From the NCBI GenBank assembly GCA_029212615.1, contig JARGPJ010000001.1, positions 62,001 to 126,000 of the forward strand: DNA of 64,000 nt, in the 5' to 3' direction. Shown piece after piece: positions 16,984 through 25,183 of the stretch (the stretch's first letter is position 1; every line of letters begins with the position of its first letter). The DNA is from Verrucomicrobiales bacterium (GTDB lineage Bacteria; Verrucomicrobiota; Verrucomicrobiia; Verrucomicrobiales; DEV007). Position numbers and translations under genes: made by a program. The notes beneath the pieces are model-generated. The model saw only the letters and a program-made list of their open reading frames with translations, made no database searches and was not told the DNA's origin.

Positions 16984-17037
16984 TCCCGCACCCGAGGTGA
17001 CGTTGCGATCCGTCCTGAGGTCAGGTAAAGTGGGGAA

Positions 17038-18474
17038 ATGAAACCCCTCTTCCCCTTTATTTGTGCTGCCATTCTCAGCGCTGCCGGCTTAGCCCATTCT
17101 CAGGATTTCAGGACTTTTACCAACACTGACGGTAAATCCATTGAAGCGAAAGTACAGTCTATCGATGGAAATCAGGTTACCATTGTCCTTCAGACGGGTG
17201 CACCCTTTACGATTCCTATCGCGTCACTCTCGCCTGCAGATCAGGAGTTTTTGAAAACATGGACGTCTTCACCCCTTCCCGCTTCGGGGGTAAACGCGGA
17301 AGCGATCAATGCTGCAATTGGGCAGCAACTCTTCGCAGAGACGCCGCTCTGGGAAAGCGAACCATCCTCAGTCGCCGCAAGACTCGGCTGGCCCCGTGAA
17401 TCAGAAACCTTGATTTCGGAATCATACCGCGCCTACCCAAAAGAAGACTATCGCTTTCTCGGCGCCCGCCCTTTCTCCGCCGCGCTCTACGGCGAGAATA
17501 ACAAAGTGACCGGCATTTCGATTGTTTTCGCCAATAAAGGAGACTCGTTCAGCGCAGCCGGTTCAGGAGAAGATCACTTCATCGAAGGAAAGCCTGTCCC
17601 CGGAGGAATGGACGGCGTTCGCGTTCTCATGGAACACGATGAGAGAACGATCGCCTCTCAACTCACCTCACTCCTCGGTGAACCTGAATCGACTAAATTC
17701 GGAGAAGGGGAATCCCGGGTCACTGCCGAGCGCTGGGACTGGGCAGGGCATTCCTTTCTCCTTTCACACGTCGAAGAGGAATATGTGTCACTCTCCATTC
17801 AAACAATCGATGCAGCCGACGATCGCGGACGCGCAGCGAAAATTTCTGACGCCGTCATTCGCGAACGCGTCAGAGGCTTTGTCGAAACCCGGGAGAACGG
17901 CGATGTTGTCGTGACGAACATTCCCATGGTTGATCAGGGCCCCAAGGGTTACTGCGTTCCCGCCACAGCAGAACGTATCATGCGTTTCCTCGGCATTCCC
18001 GCCGACATGTACTTGCTGGCGATGGCAGGGGAAACCCAGGCAGGCGGAGGGACTTCCGTCGATCTTCTCCTTTCGAACATCGGCAGCGACATTAAGCGGA
18101 AGGGGCGTTCTTTTGACATCGAAACAGGAAAGCTCAAAATGAGAGACATCAAACGCTCCATCGATGACGGAATCCCCATTATGTGGGCCTTGTTCAGCAC
18201 CTCCCAGTTCAATGACACGGCCAGTGAAAGAACTAAAAAAAGAAACGCAGTATCCTGGGGCTCCTACCGGGAACAAGTTCTGGAAGCGGCAGAGAATCCA
18301 TCACTCTCTCCCGATCGTGATCGGGGCCATGTCGTCATCATTATCGGTTACAACGAAGAAACCAACGAGATCGCCTTCAGCGATTCCTGGGGTGAACGCT
18401 ATCTTGAACGCTGGATCACGATTCCTGAAGCCGAGCAAGTATCGCAAAGCCGATTCTACATCATTGGCCTCTGA
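17038..18474 (+). CDS. Secreted SHD1 and C39-like cysteine peptidase
   Basis: The 478-residue protein has a signal peptide (about 1-21). An SHD1 (SLA1 homology 1)-like domain follows (about 24-75, RTFTNTDGKSIEAKVQSIDGNQVTI then IPIASLSPADQEFLKTW), an arrangement common in PVC proteins. A middle region (about 95-270) has no recognised family. The C-terminal part has a papain-like C39-type layout: Gln300 and Cys306 in MVDQGPKGYCVPATAERIM, His431 in RGHVVIIIGYN, and Asp449 in FSDSWGE. Those positions match the oxyanion Gln, nucleophile, His and Asp/Asn of C39-like peptidases. Substrate is unknown. Its stop overlaps the start of the next gene, so the two are probably coupled. Confidence 0.8.
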   Translation: MKPLFPFICAAILSAAGLAHSQDFRTFTNTDGKSIEAKVQSIDGNQVTIVLQTGAPFTIPIASLSPADQEFLKTWTSSPLPASGVNAEAINAAIGQQLFAETPLWESEPSSVAARLGWPRESETLISESYRAYPKEDYRFLGARPFSAALYGENNKVTGISIVFANKGDSFSAAGSGEDHFIEGKPVPGGMDGVRVLMEHDERTIASQLTSLLGEPESTKFGEGESRVTAERWDWAGHSFLLSHVEEEYVSLSIQTIDAADDRGRAAKISDAVIRERVRGFVETRENGDVVVTNIPMVDQGPKGYCVPATAERIMRFLGIPADMYLLAMAGETQAGGGTSVDLLLSNIGSDIKRKGRSFDIETGKLKMRDIKRSIDDGIPIMWALFSTSQFNDTASERTKKRNAVSWGSYREQVLEAAENPSLSPDRDRGHVVIIIGYNEETNEIAFSDSWGERYLERWITIPEAEQVSQSRFYIIGL

Positions 18475-18842
18475 TGACGGACAGAGAGACGGGCAAAGAC
18501 GCGATCGCCATCCTCGACGAGGCGTGGGCCGAAGAGAAGCGACCGCTACAGACAAAATGCCGGTGGGGTGGATACAACGATCCCACGCTGAGAGATGTGA
18601 TTCAGCTTAGCTGTGGAGGCATTGCATTTCTGGTTCTCGCGATCGCCTATGCGTTGTTTGCCCCGGGCTCCCGGAATGAATCTCAACTCACGGTCTCACT
18701 TTATGTGCTGGGATTCGCCCTTGTTTCAGTGACCTACTTCATATTAGCGGCCGGAGTGAACAAACGACTGAAACTCTTCCGCATCGCGAAAGCGGATTAC
18801 CTGAGAAAACGGGAATCACTGGAAAACATGATAAAACCTTAG
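18474..18842 (+). CDS. Small two-helix membrane protein, hypothetical
   Basis: The 122-residue protein has two membrane helices (about 45-63 and 73-94) and charged ends; the C-terminus is Lys/Arg/Glu-rich. The start ATG overlaps the TGA of the upstream peptidase gene (TGATG), indicating translational coupling and a shared role, possibly as a membrane partner of the peptidase. No family is recognised. Its TAG stop overlaps the TAA stop of the convergent gene by two bases within TTAG (18839-18842). Confidence 0.7.
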   Translation: MTDRETGKDAIAILDEAWAEEKRPLQTKCRWGGYNDPTLRDVIQLSCGGIAFLVLAIAYALFAPGSRNESQLTVSLYVLGFALVSVTYFILAAGVNKRLKLFRIAKADYLRKRESLENMIKP

Positions 18843-19981
18843 TTCACTTCGGGAACGGTCCTCAACAGGCGAAATGCACGCGAGCTGACACGTGACGGTT
18901 GAGCACGGTGAATCGTCGATTTAGCTGTCGGCTGACGGCCGCGCTGATGAGTGACGTTTTCGAGAAGGAAATATGGCGGCTCCTCCTCCATCCCCTCCAC
19001 GATCTTTCGTGCGGCCACGGTTGGAATATCTGCGACCCCACGCCCCAAAGGAAGTGGTGTCCCGATTGGCTGAAGTCGATGCAAAAAGCCCAACCCCAAC
19101 GAAGCGCAATTCTTCCGGAAAGCGCGAAACTGACCGGCTTCGTGCGCCACGGGACGCTCCGCAATGTGATGCAGGAGCGTCACCTGCTCTTTTGAAACAG
19201 GCAGGAACCAGCACTCGACATAGCAATGACGATACTCAGTCTGGGTGTAGAGCCAGTCGTAAAGGTTTTCCACCGTCGCGCTGAGAAGGAGGCGGTTGTG
19301 AAGGTTCAACCCCTCTGTCGCGCGGGGCGGCCGGTCAAGACTCCATGGCGCCCGGAAATCAAACAGGAGATCCCCGTCCGCGTCTCCGCCTTTACTCCGA
19401 AGACCAAAACAAAAATGCCCCTTAGTCGTTTTTTTACCGAAGTGATCGTAGTGCAGGTTGATCACCATGAGATCATGGGAGGGATCCGGTGTTTGGGGCA
19501 AACCCATCCGCACCTTCCACCAGGCATCCAGCCAGGGATCAGGGGCTTCTCCTGCAGTCAGCTTCCGGGTTGCCAACTGAATAAAATCAGATTTCTCACT
19601 GATAAAAAGGCCATCCAGTCTGAGTCGTCTTTCATGCCAGTTCAAACTCTCCCGACTGAGAACTTTACGGTGAAAAGCTTTGGCGAGGACTTCCGCAGCT
19701 TTCTCTGACACTTCTTCATCCTCCCCCACTTTAAGAAAGAGTCTTCCATTGCCACCACGAGGGGTGAACCCCTCCCTGGGACGAAAAGCATTCATCCCTG
19801 AAAGCTTCCCCTCGCTCTTTAAGCCGTCTCGCGGCTCTATTTGAATCACCGGATCACCCGCAAAGGCGCGAAAAGCAGGCGGCAGAGTAAGAAGGTCCGA
19901 TGCACGTTTCGGCGCCTCGGCGCAAACGAATCCAGTCGAAACAACCAAAAACAAGGCTGCCAATACTCCACTCTCTTTCAT
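18839..19981 (-). CDS. Secreted DUF4105-like protein
   Basis: The 380-residue protein has a signal peptide (MKESGVLAALFLVVSTGFVCA). The N-terminal half contains an alpha-helical segment with WLDAWWKVRMGL. The C-terminal half has HYDHFGKKTTKGHFCFGLRSK, then YVECWFLPVSKEQVTLL and FRAFRKNCASLGLGFLHRLQP. The order (a GH/FG strand, an R/W-x-L-x-x-x-x-E helix and an NC-containing helix) resembles DUF4105 (Lnb-like periplasmic domain), in which the Asn-Cys element is conserved; the match is partial. The frame is open upstream to 20167, but the ATG at 19981 starts a clean signal peptide. It is divergent from the DUF6797 gene with 99 bases between starts. Confidence 0.6.
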   Translation of the reverse strand: MKESGVLAALFLVVSTGFVCAEAPKRASDLLTLPPAFRAFAGDPVIQIEPRDGLKSEGKLSGMNAFRPREGFTPRGGNGRLFLKVGEDEEVSEKAAEVLAKAFHRKVLSRESLNWHERRLRLDGLFISEKSDFIQLATRKLTAGEAPDPWLDAWWKVRMGLPQTPDPSHDLMVINLHYDHFGKKTTKGHFCFGLRSKGGDADGDLLFDFRAPWSLDRPPRATEGLNLHNRLLLSATVENLYDWLYTQTEYRHCYVECWFLPVSKEQVTLLHHIAERPVAHEAGQFRAFRKNCASLGLGFLHRLQPIGTPLPLGRGVADIPTVAARKIVEGMEEEPPYFLLENVTHQRGRQPTAKSTIHRAQPSRVSSRAFRLLRTVPEVN

Positions 19982-20080
19982 GCAGCACTCATGGCAAAGG
20001 TCAGGCCTTGATTCAAGGGTAGATTCTCCGCATAGGAACGCGCCATTGCCTCCGGTTCGGTTCCCCCTCATTCTTATTGA

Positions 20081-22684
20081 ATGCTTCGCCCCCATTCTCT
20101 CCCCCTTCTTCTCGTTATCCCCGGCCTGCTGGCCGTTGCGGAGATCCAAGCACAACAACTGGCACATCTCGAAATCGATTCACCCTTTGGATCTTTTGTC
20201 GAAGAAGATTTCCCCTTTTTCACTCAAACATTGGATGCACGGGAGTTTGGAGCACAGCCTGAGCCTGCGAACCTGACCCCGCGGGGAATCATCGTGAAAC
20301 TGGGCGAAGATCACTACGGCTGCTTTGACCCGGACCTGCTGCGCTGGGCCCTGATCTGGAGGGCAAACGACGAGGGGGAATTTATGACGATGGATGGAAT
20401 GGCTCCCGGTAGCTACCGCCTCCCGAACCGCAAAGCCCCGGCGGGTCAGGAATCGCTACCCCGACCGATCGGAACACCATTGAGCGCAACACCCGCGCTT
20501 CCCGGCTGGTACCCAGGCAATCCCTCTTCTTCCGGAGATCCGAGAGACAGGGGAACATCAGATCCTGCCGAAACAGGGATCGGCCCGATCCCCGCTGAAA
20601 TGGGACGCTTTCAGGGCATCGATATATCCAGCGGCGCAGCCACCCTTGTCTATCAGGTGGGAGAGAAAAAGGTTCGGGAAACGGCATCTGTCGAAATCAT
20701 AGAGAGTAAGCCCTTTCTGCATCGTGACCTGGAGATACAGAACGCCACCGGAGAAACGCTTTCCGAAGATGAAGTCAGGGAATTCGTCTCCAGGTCAGCA
20801 AGCCCCTCAATGATCGAAACGAAATACACGAGCAACGAAGGCACCGCCGCTCAGAAAGAAGTGCCGCGACGTTGGACACAAACCATTACGTTACCACTGC
20901 CGAATCCCACTTCCGAAGGAGGAAGCCTCGTTTTTGATGACCTTCCCCTCCCCGTCTCCAATCCGTGGAAACGCAACGTGCGTCTCTCCGGATTCGATTT
21001 CTTTCCTGACGGACGTGCCGTCGCCTGCACCTTTGACGGCGATGTCTGGATTATCGATGGCCTCGAAGAATCCAGCAGTGAAACAAGCTGGCTACGCTTT
21101 GCCTCCGGCCTCCACGAGCCCCAAACGGTCTGCATCGTGGATCAGCAGATCTACGTTTCGGACCGCAACGGCATCACCCGCCTGCACGATACCGACGGCA
21201 ACGGTGAAGCAGACTGGTATGAAAACTTTTCCAACATCGTGCCTCAGACTGCTGAGACACGCGAATTTGCGATGGACATGGTCGCAGCCAAAGGCGGAGG
21301 CTTCTATCTCGCCAAAGGGGGCCAGGTCGGAAACACAAAAGGCATCGCCAACGGCACCATCGTCAAGGTTTCTGCTGACGGCCTCTCCTACCAAATCATT
21401 GCCACGGGGCTACGCCAGCCGTATCTCGGCTACAATCACGAGTCGGGAATCTTAACGTCAAGCGATCAACAGGGACATTGGAAACCGGCCACGCCAATTT
21501 ACCAGATTGAAGAAGGAAAATACTACGGGTTCCAACCCGCAAAATTCAAAGAAAAAGCCATTCACCCTGCTCCGATCGCTCCACCGGAGATTTGGATTCC
21601 TCACTTCATCAATCAATCAGGAGCCTCTCAGGTCTGGCTCCCCGGTGAGGCGAAAATGGGCGCGTTAAACGGCAGCCTCATTCATCTCGGCTACAACAGG
21701 CCGGAGATCTTCAAAATCTACCTCGATGAAGATCGGACTCAGGGAGCCGTTATTCCACTACTCTCAGGCTTCCCTGCGGGAATCCTGAAAGGCAGGGTGA
21801 ATCCGCTCGATGGAAGACTCTACATCTGTGGATTCGAGGTCTGGGGGACCTCCGGAGAGCGTGTCAGCGGTTTATTCAGAATCCGGCCGGGAACACCGAA
21901 CTCCTTTCTACCCACCAATATCAAAGCGACCCAAAGAGGCCTACTCTTGAACTTCAATGCCCCCCTTTCTCGCGATCTCGCCGGTGAAATCGGGCGCTAT
22001 TCAGTCGATCGATGGAACTACGAACAAACGCATAACTACGGCTCGGGCAACTTTCGACTCGATGGAGAACCGGGTCAGGAGTCAGTCCCTGTCTCCAGCG
22101 CGATGCTCTCGAAAGATTTAAGGTCACTTTTCATCGGACTTCCCGACATGCAGCCTTCGCATTCCCTGAGGCTCACCTACCGACTCCCGCATTCGGATGT
22201 CACCGCGATCGAAAGCCTCTATCTAACGATTCATTCCCTCAAAAAGGTCGACCTTACTGAACTCGGTTTTGAGCACAATCAAGTCGATCTAAGAGTTCGC
22301 ACCGGCCTGAGCCAGTCGAGCCCCGCCATCAAACCCACCCCTCAACTGGGGAAGGAAGTGGCGACCCGCTACGGATGCATTGCCTGCCACGCGACCGATA
22401 AATCGAAAGCTCCGGCAGCCCCCGCAAACAGCGCCGAAGGCGCTCTCGTGGCTGTTGGACCTCCCTGGACCGGACTCTGGAAGTCATACCGAACCTTCAC
22501 CGATGGGTCATTTATCAAAAAAGTGGATGAAAGCTATCTCAGGGAATCAATCCTCGATCCGGGCCGTCGGGTCGCCGAAGGATATAACACAGAGAAAACC
22601 GGAGTCGGCATGCCTTCCTACCTCGGTGTCCTCAAAGATCACGAAATTGAGTCCATCATTCTATATATTCAGGCCCTAAAGTAG
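20081..22684 (+). CDS. DUF6797-type beta-propeller c-type cytochrome
   Basis: The 867-residue secreted protein has a signal peptide cleaved near IQAQ-QL (about residue 24). An N-terminal region with FGSFVEEDFPFFTQTLD and RGIIVKLG...CFDPDLLRWALIWRA matches what I know as DUF6797 in PVC bacteria. A beta-propeller-like middle (about 290-610, with RLSGFDFFPDGRAVACTFDGDVW and TRLHDTDGNGEADWYE) is followed by a C-terminal monoheme cytochrome c domain with CIACH at residues 766-770 and a likely distal Met in GMPSYLGVLKD (near 846). It is probably a periplasmic sugar or alcohol dehydrogenase-like electron donor; the substrate is not predictable from sequence. Confidence 0.75.
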   Translation: MLRPHSLPLLLVIPGLLAVAEIQAQQLAHLEIDSPFGSFVEEDFPFFTQTLDAREFGAQPEPANLTPRGIIVKLGEDHYGCFDPDLLRWALIWRANDEGEFMTMDGMAPGSYRLPNRKAPAGQESLPRPIGTPLSATPALPGWYPGNPSSSGDPRDRGTSDPAETGIGPIPAEMGRFQGIDISSGAATLVYQVGEKKVRETASVEIIESKPFLHRDLEIQNATGETLSEDEVREFVSRSASPSMIETKYTSNEGTAAQKEVPRRWTQTITLPLPNPTSEGGSLVFDDLPLPVSNPWKRNVRLSGFDFFPDGRAVACTFDGDVWIIDGLEESSSETSWLRFASGLHEPQTVCIVDQQIYVSDRNGITRLHDTDGNGEADWYENFSNIVPQTAETREFAMDMVAAKGGGFYLAKGGQVGNTKGIANGTIVKVSADGLSYQIIATGLRQPYLGYNHESGILTSSDQQGHWKPATPIYQIEEGKYYGFQPAKFKEKAIHPAPIAPPEIWIPHFINQSGASQVWLPGEAKMGALNGSLIHLGYNRPEIFKIYLDEDRTQGAVIPLLSGFPAGILKGRVNPLDGRLYICGFEVWGTSGERVSGLFRIRPGTPNSFLPTNIKATQRGLLLNFNAPLSRDLAGEIGRYSVDRWNYEQTHNYGSGNFRLDGEPGQESVPVSSAMLSKDLRSLFIGLPDMQPSHSLRLTYRLPHSDVTAIESLYLTIHSLKKVDLTELGFEHNQVDLRVRTGLSQSSPAIKPTPQLGKEVATRYGCIACHATDKSKAPAAPANSAEGALVAVGPPWTGLWKSYRTFTDGSFIKKVDESYLRESILDPGRRVAEGYNTEKTGVGMPSYLGVLKDHEIESIILYIQALK

Positions 22685-22786
22685 GAAAAGCCTCCCCGGA
22701 AACGCGCAAAACGGCTTGAACTGAAGGCGTTCCAAGGGAAGGAATAGGAGTGCGTACAATTCGGCACGCCCCCTTTTCAACCTACG

Positions 22787-23107
22787 ATGCCTAAAACCAA
22801 AAACTGCGAAGACCGGGACAAAGATGCTCCGGCCTTCGAGGACGCCCTTTCCCAGTTGGAAGAGCTCGTTCGCGAGATGGAATCTGACCAGATGCCTCTC
22901 GAAGAGCTCATTAAAAACTACGAAAAAGGCACCCGGCTGTTCAAGGTTTGCGAAAAAAGGCTCGATGAGGCGCAGGGGCGTATCGAAATCATTCGAAAGA
23001 ATCGCAGCGGACAGGGCGTAGTGGAACCCTTCGGCGACCAGGAAGCCGAAAAGGGAGCTGTATCAGCCGAAAAGGACGAATCCGATGAGCATGGAGAACT
23101 ATTTTGA
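22787..23107 (+). CDS. xseB: Exodeoxyribonuclease VII small subunit
   Basis: The 106-residue protein fits the small subunit that coats the large-subunit coiled coil of exonuclease VII, a single-strand DNA exonuclease. The core matches XseB: FEDALSQLEELVREMESDQMPLEELIKNYEKGTRLFKVCEKRLDEAQGRI (about 16-68). The last 30 residues form an acidic tail not found in the roughly 80-residue E. coli protein. The reading frame overlaps the dxs start by 23 bases. An xseB-ispA-dxs cluster is common in bacteria; here ispA lies at 58.6 kb instead. The large subunit xseA lies separately at 36.3 kb on the other strand. Confidence 0.9.
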   Translation: MPKTKNCEDRDKDAPAFEDALSQLEELVREMESDQMPLEELIKNYEKGTRLFKVCEKRLDEAQGRIEIIRKNRSGQGVVEPFGDQEAEKGAVSAEKDESDEHGELF

Positions 23108-25010
23108 ATTTCCCGAAATTCCGACTGCGGAATTACCAAAAGTCGATAACGCGACAGATCTGAAGAAGCTCCCTCTTGAGGAGCTTCCCAAGCTTGCTGA
23201 AAACATTCGGCGGACACTGATCAGCTCGCTCGCCAAGACCGGCGGCCACCTCGGCCCGAATCTGGGCGTCGTGGAGCTCTCCATCGCGCTGCACCGCATC
23301 TTCAATACGCCGGACGATAAGTTTGTCTTCGACGTCAGCCATCAGGGCTACGTGCATAAAATGCTCACGGGGCGCTGGGACGAAATCCATACCATCCGGC
23401 AATACGACGGCCTCAACGGCTTTCTTCTGCGAACCGAGAGCGAACACGACTGCTACGGCGCAGGTCACGCCGGAACAGCGGTTTCCGCCGCGCTGGGAAT
23501 GGCTTCGGCCCGCGACGTGCTGAAAAAGGATGATCATGTCGTCGCGGTCGCAGGTGATGCCGCATTTACCTGCGGGCCGACGTTTGAAGCACTCAACAAC
23601 ATTGCGACAACCACTAAGAAGTTCATCCTCGTGCTGAACGACAACGAGTGGTCCATTGACCGGAATGTCGGGGCGATTGCGAAATACTTTCACGCGCTGC
23701 AAACCAGTTCGACCTATTCACACATCCACGAGAAAGCGGCGGAATTTGTCGAGCGGGTTGCCGGTAAAACCGGACGGGATCTCGTGCACAAGGTCGAACG
23801 CGGCGCCAAGAACCTTCTTTTCCCCAACGTGCTTTTCGAAAAGTTCGGGATGCGCTACTATGGTCCTATCGATGGCCACGACGTCGATCTGCTCGTGAAA
23901 ACATTCGATTTTCTGAAAGAGCAGGAAGAGCCGGTCATTCTCCATATCATCACCGAGAAAGGTCGCGGCTACGAACCAGCCAAGGCCAACCCGATGAAAT
24001 TTCACGGTCTCGGTCCCTACAAGACGGCGACCGGCGAGACCCCGGCTTCCGGTGCTCCCACCTTTTCCCAACTCTACGGGGAACACCTCGGCAAATTTGC
24101 GAAAGAGGATGAAAAAATCGTCGCGGTCACTGCGGCGATGCCCAGCGGCACCGGTCTCACCGGATTTCAGGCGCAAGTTCCGGAGCGCTACTACGATGTT
24201 GGCATCGCGGAAGAACACGCAGCTCTTTTTGCCTGCGGTCAAGCCGTTCAGGGCCTCAAGCCTTTCCTCACGATTTATTCGACCTTCTTCCAGCGTGCCT
24301 ATGACATGGCAGTGCACGACATGGGGATTCAAAACCTCCCCGTTCGCCTCTGTATGGACCGTGCCGGGCTGAGCGGCGATGACGGACCGACTCACCACGG
24401 CCTCTTCGACATCGGCTTCATGCGCCACATCCCGAACTGGGTTTTCATGCAGCCGAAGGATGAAGACGAATTCGTCGACATGCTCTGGACCATGGCCAAC
24501 TACGAAGACGGACCCATCGCGGTTCGCTACCCTCGTGGTGCAGGTGTCGGGGCAACGGTGAAGGAAACCCCTGAAATACTCGAAATCGGCAAAGCTGAAG
24601 TCCTTGAAGACGGCACTGACATTGCCCTTTTCGGCCTCGGGCACTTCTTCGAAATCGCTGAAGCGACCAAAGACGAGCTTGAGAAACTGGGCTACTCCGT
24701 CGCTCTCATCAATCCACGGTGGATCAAGCCACTCGACTCTGCCTGCATTGAAAAATTTGCCCGCCAGTGTCCTGTCGTGATGAGCTTTGAAGACCATGTG
24801 CTTCACAACGGATTCGGTGCCGCGATCATTGAACACCTCAACGACGCGGGCATTCAAACACCCGTCGAGCGTATTGGCTGGCCCGATGAGTTTGTCGAAC
24901 ACGGCAGCGTCGACATTCTTCGCGAGAAGCACGGTATTTCGGTGAAGCACGCCGTCGAAAAAGCACTCAAGCACCTTCCTGCTCCCCGGGAAGAGGCAAT
25001 GGCGAGTTGA
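23085..25010 (+). CDS. dxs: 1-deoxy-D-xylulose-5-phosphate synthase
   Basis: This thiamine-diphosphate enzyme condenses pyruvate and glyceraldehyde 3-phosphate as the first step of the MEP isoprenoid pathway. The 641-residue protein shows TGGHLGPNLGVVELSIALH near residue 46, FDVSHQGYVHKML near 80, the ThDP motif VAGDAAFTCG...ILVLNDNEWSID (about 154-190), the catalytic Glu region DVGIAEEHAALFACG near 370, and HHGLFDIGFM near 438. The Mg/ThDP motif reads GDA rather than the usual GDG. Translation may start at the ATG at 23085 or the second ATG at 23091; both overlap the xseB end. Confidence 0.93.
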   Translation: MSMENYFEFPEIPTAELPKVDNATDLKKLPLEELPKLAENIRRTLISSLAKTGGHLGPNLGVVELSIALHRIFNTPDDKFVFDVSHQGYVHKMLTGRWDEIHTIRQYDGLNGFLLRTESEHDCYGAGHAGTAVSAALGMASARDVLKKDDHVVAVAGDAAFTCGPTFEALNNIATTTKKFILVLNDNEWSIDRNVGAIAKYFHALQTSSTYSHIHEKAAEFVERVAGKTGRDLVHKVERGAKNLLFPNVLFEKFGMRYYGPIDGHDVDLLVKTFDFLKEQEEPVILHIITEKGRGYEPAKANPMKFHGLGPYKTATGETPASGAPTFSQLYGEHLGKFAKEDEKIVAVTAAMPSGTGLTGFQAQVPERYYDVGIAEEHAALFACGQAVQGLKPFLTIYSTFFQRAYDMAVHDMGIQNLPVRLCMDRAGLSGDDGPTHHGLFDIGFMRHIPNWVFMQPKDEDEFVDMLWTMANYEDGPIAVRYPRGAGVGATVKETPEILEIGKAEVLEDGTDIALFGLGHFFEIAEATKDELEKLGYSVALINPRWIKPLDSACIEKFARQCPVVMSFEDHVLHNGFGAAIIEHLNDAGIQTPVERIGWPDEFVEHGSVDILREKHGISVKHAVEKALKHLPAPREEAMAS

Positions 25011-25183
25011 GACTAAGTTCTCCTTAACCACTTCCGTTCCTGTGGAAGCAGAGCATTAAAGGTCGATGCGGACGTCCTGAAAAACGCCGCGCCTCCGGCC
25101 TTCTTATAACCGGAAGGTCGCTTTTCAAGAAGGCGCTAGACCGTGATCTTGCGATGACGGAACAAGAGAGACAGGCGGGTAAT

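Noticed and set aside
16984..17037. CCTGA-GG-TCAGG palindrome behind nuoN as a terminator
   Set aside because: A 2-base loop cannot form a stable hairpin, and there is no T-run.
23718..25031. Long open frame of 437 codons on the minus strand
   Set aside because: It is antisense to dxs, has no recognisable domain, and its composition matches a mirror frame.
25081..25140. Possible terminator between the convergent dxs and fusion genes
   Set aside because: Short complementary pieces (for example CCTTC/GAAGG, and GCGCCT/AGGCGC farther apart) are present, but no stable stem with a T-run could be drawn.
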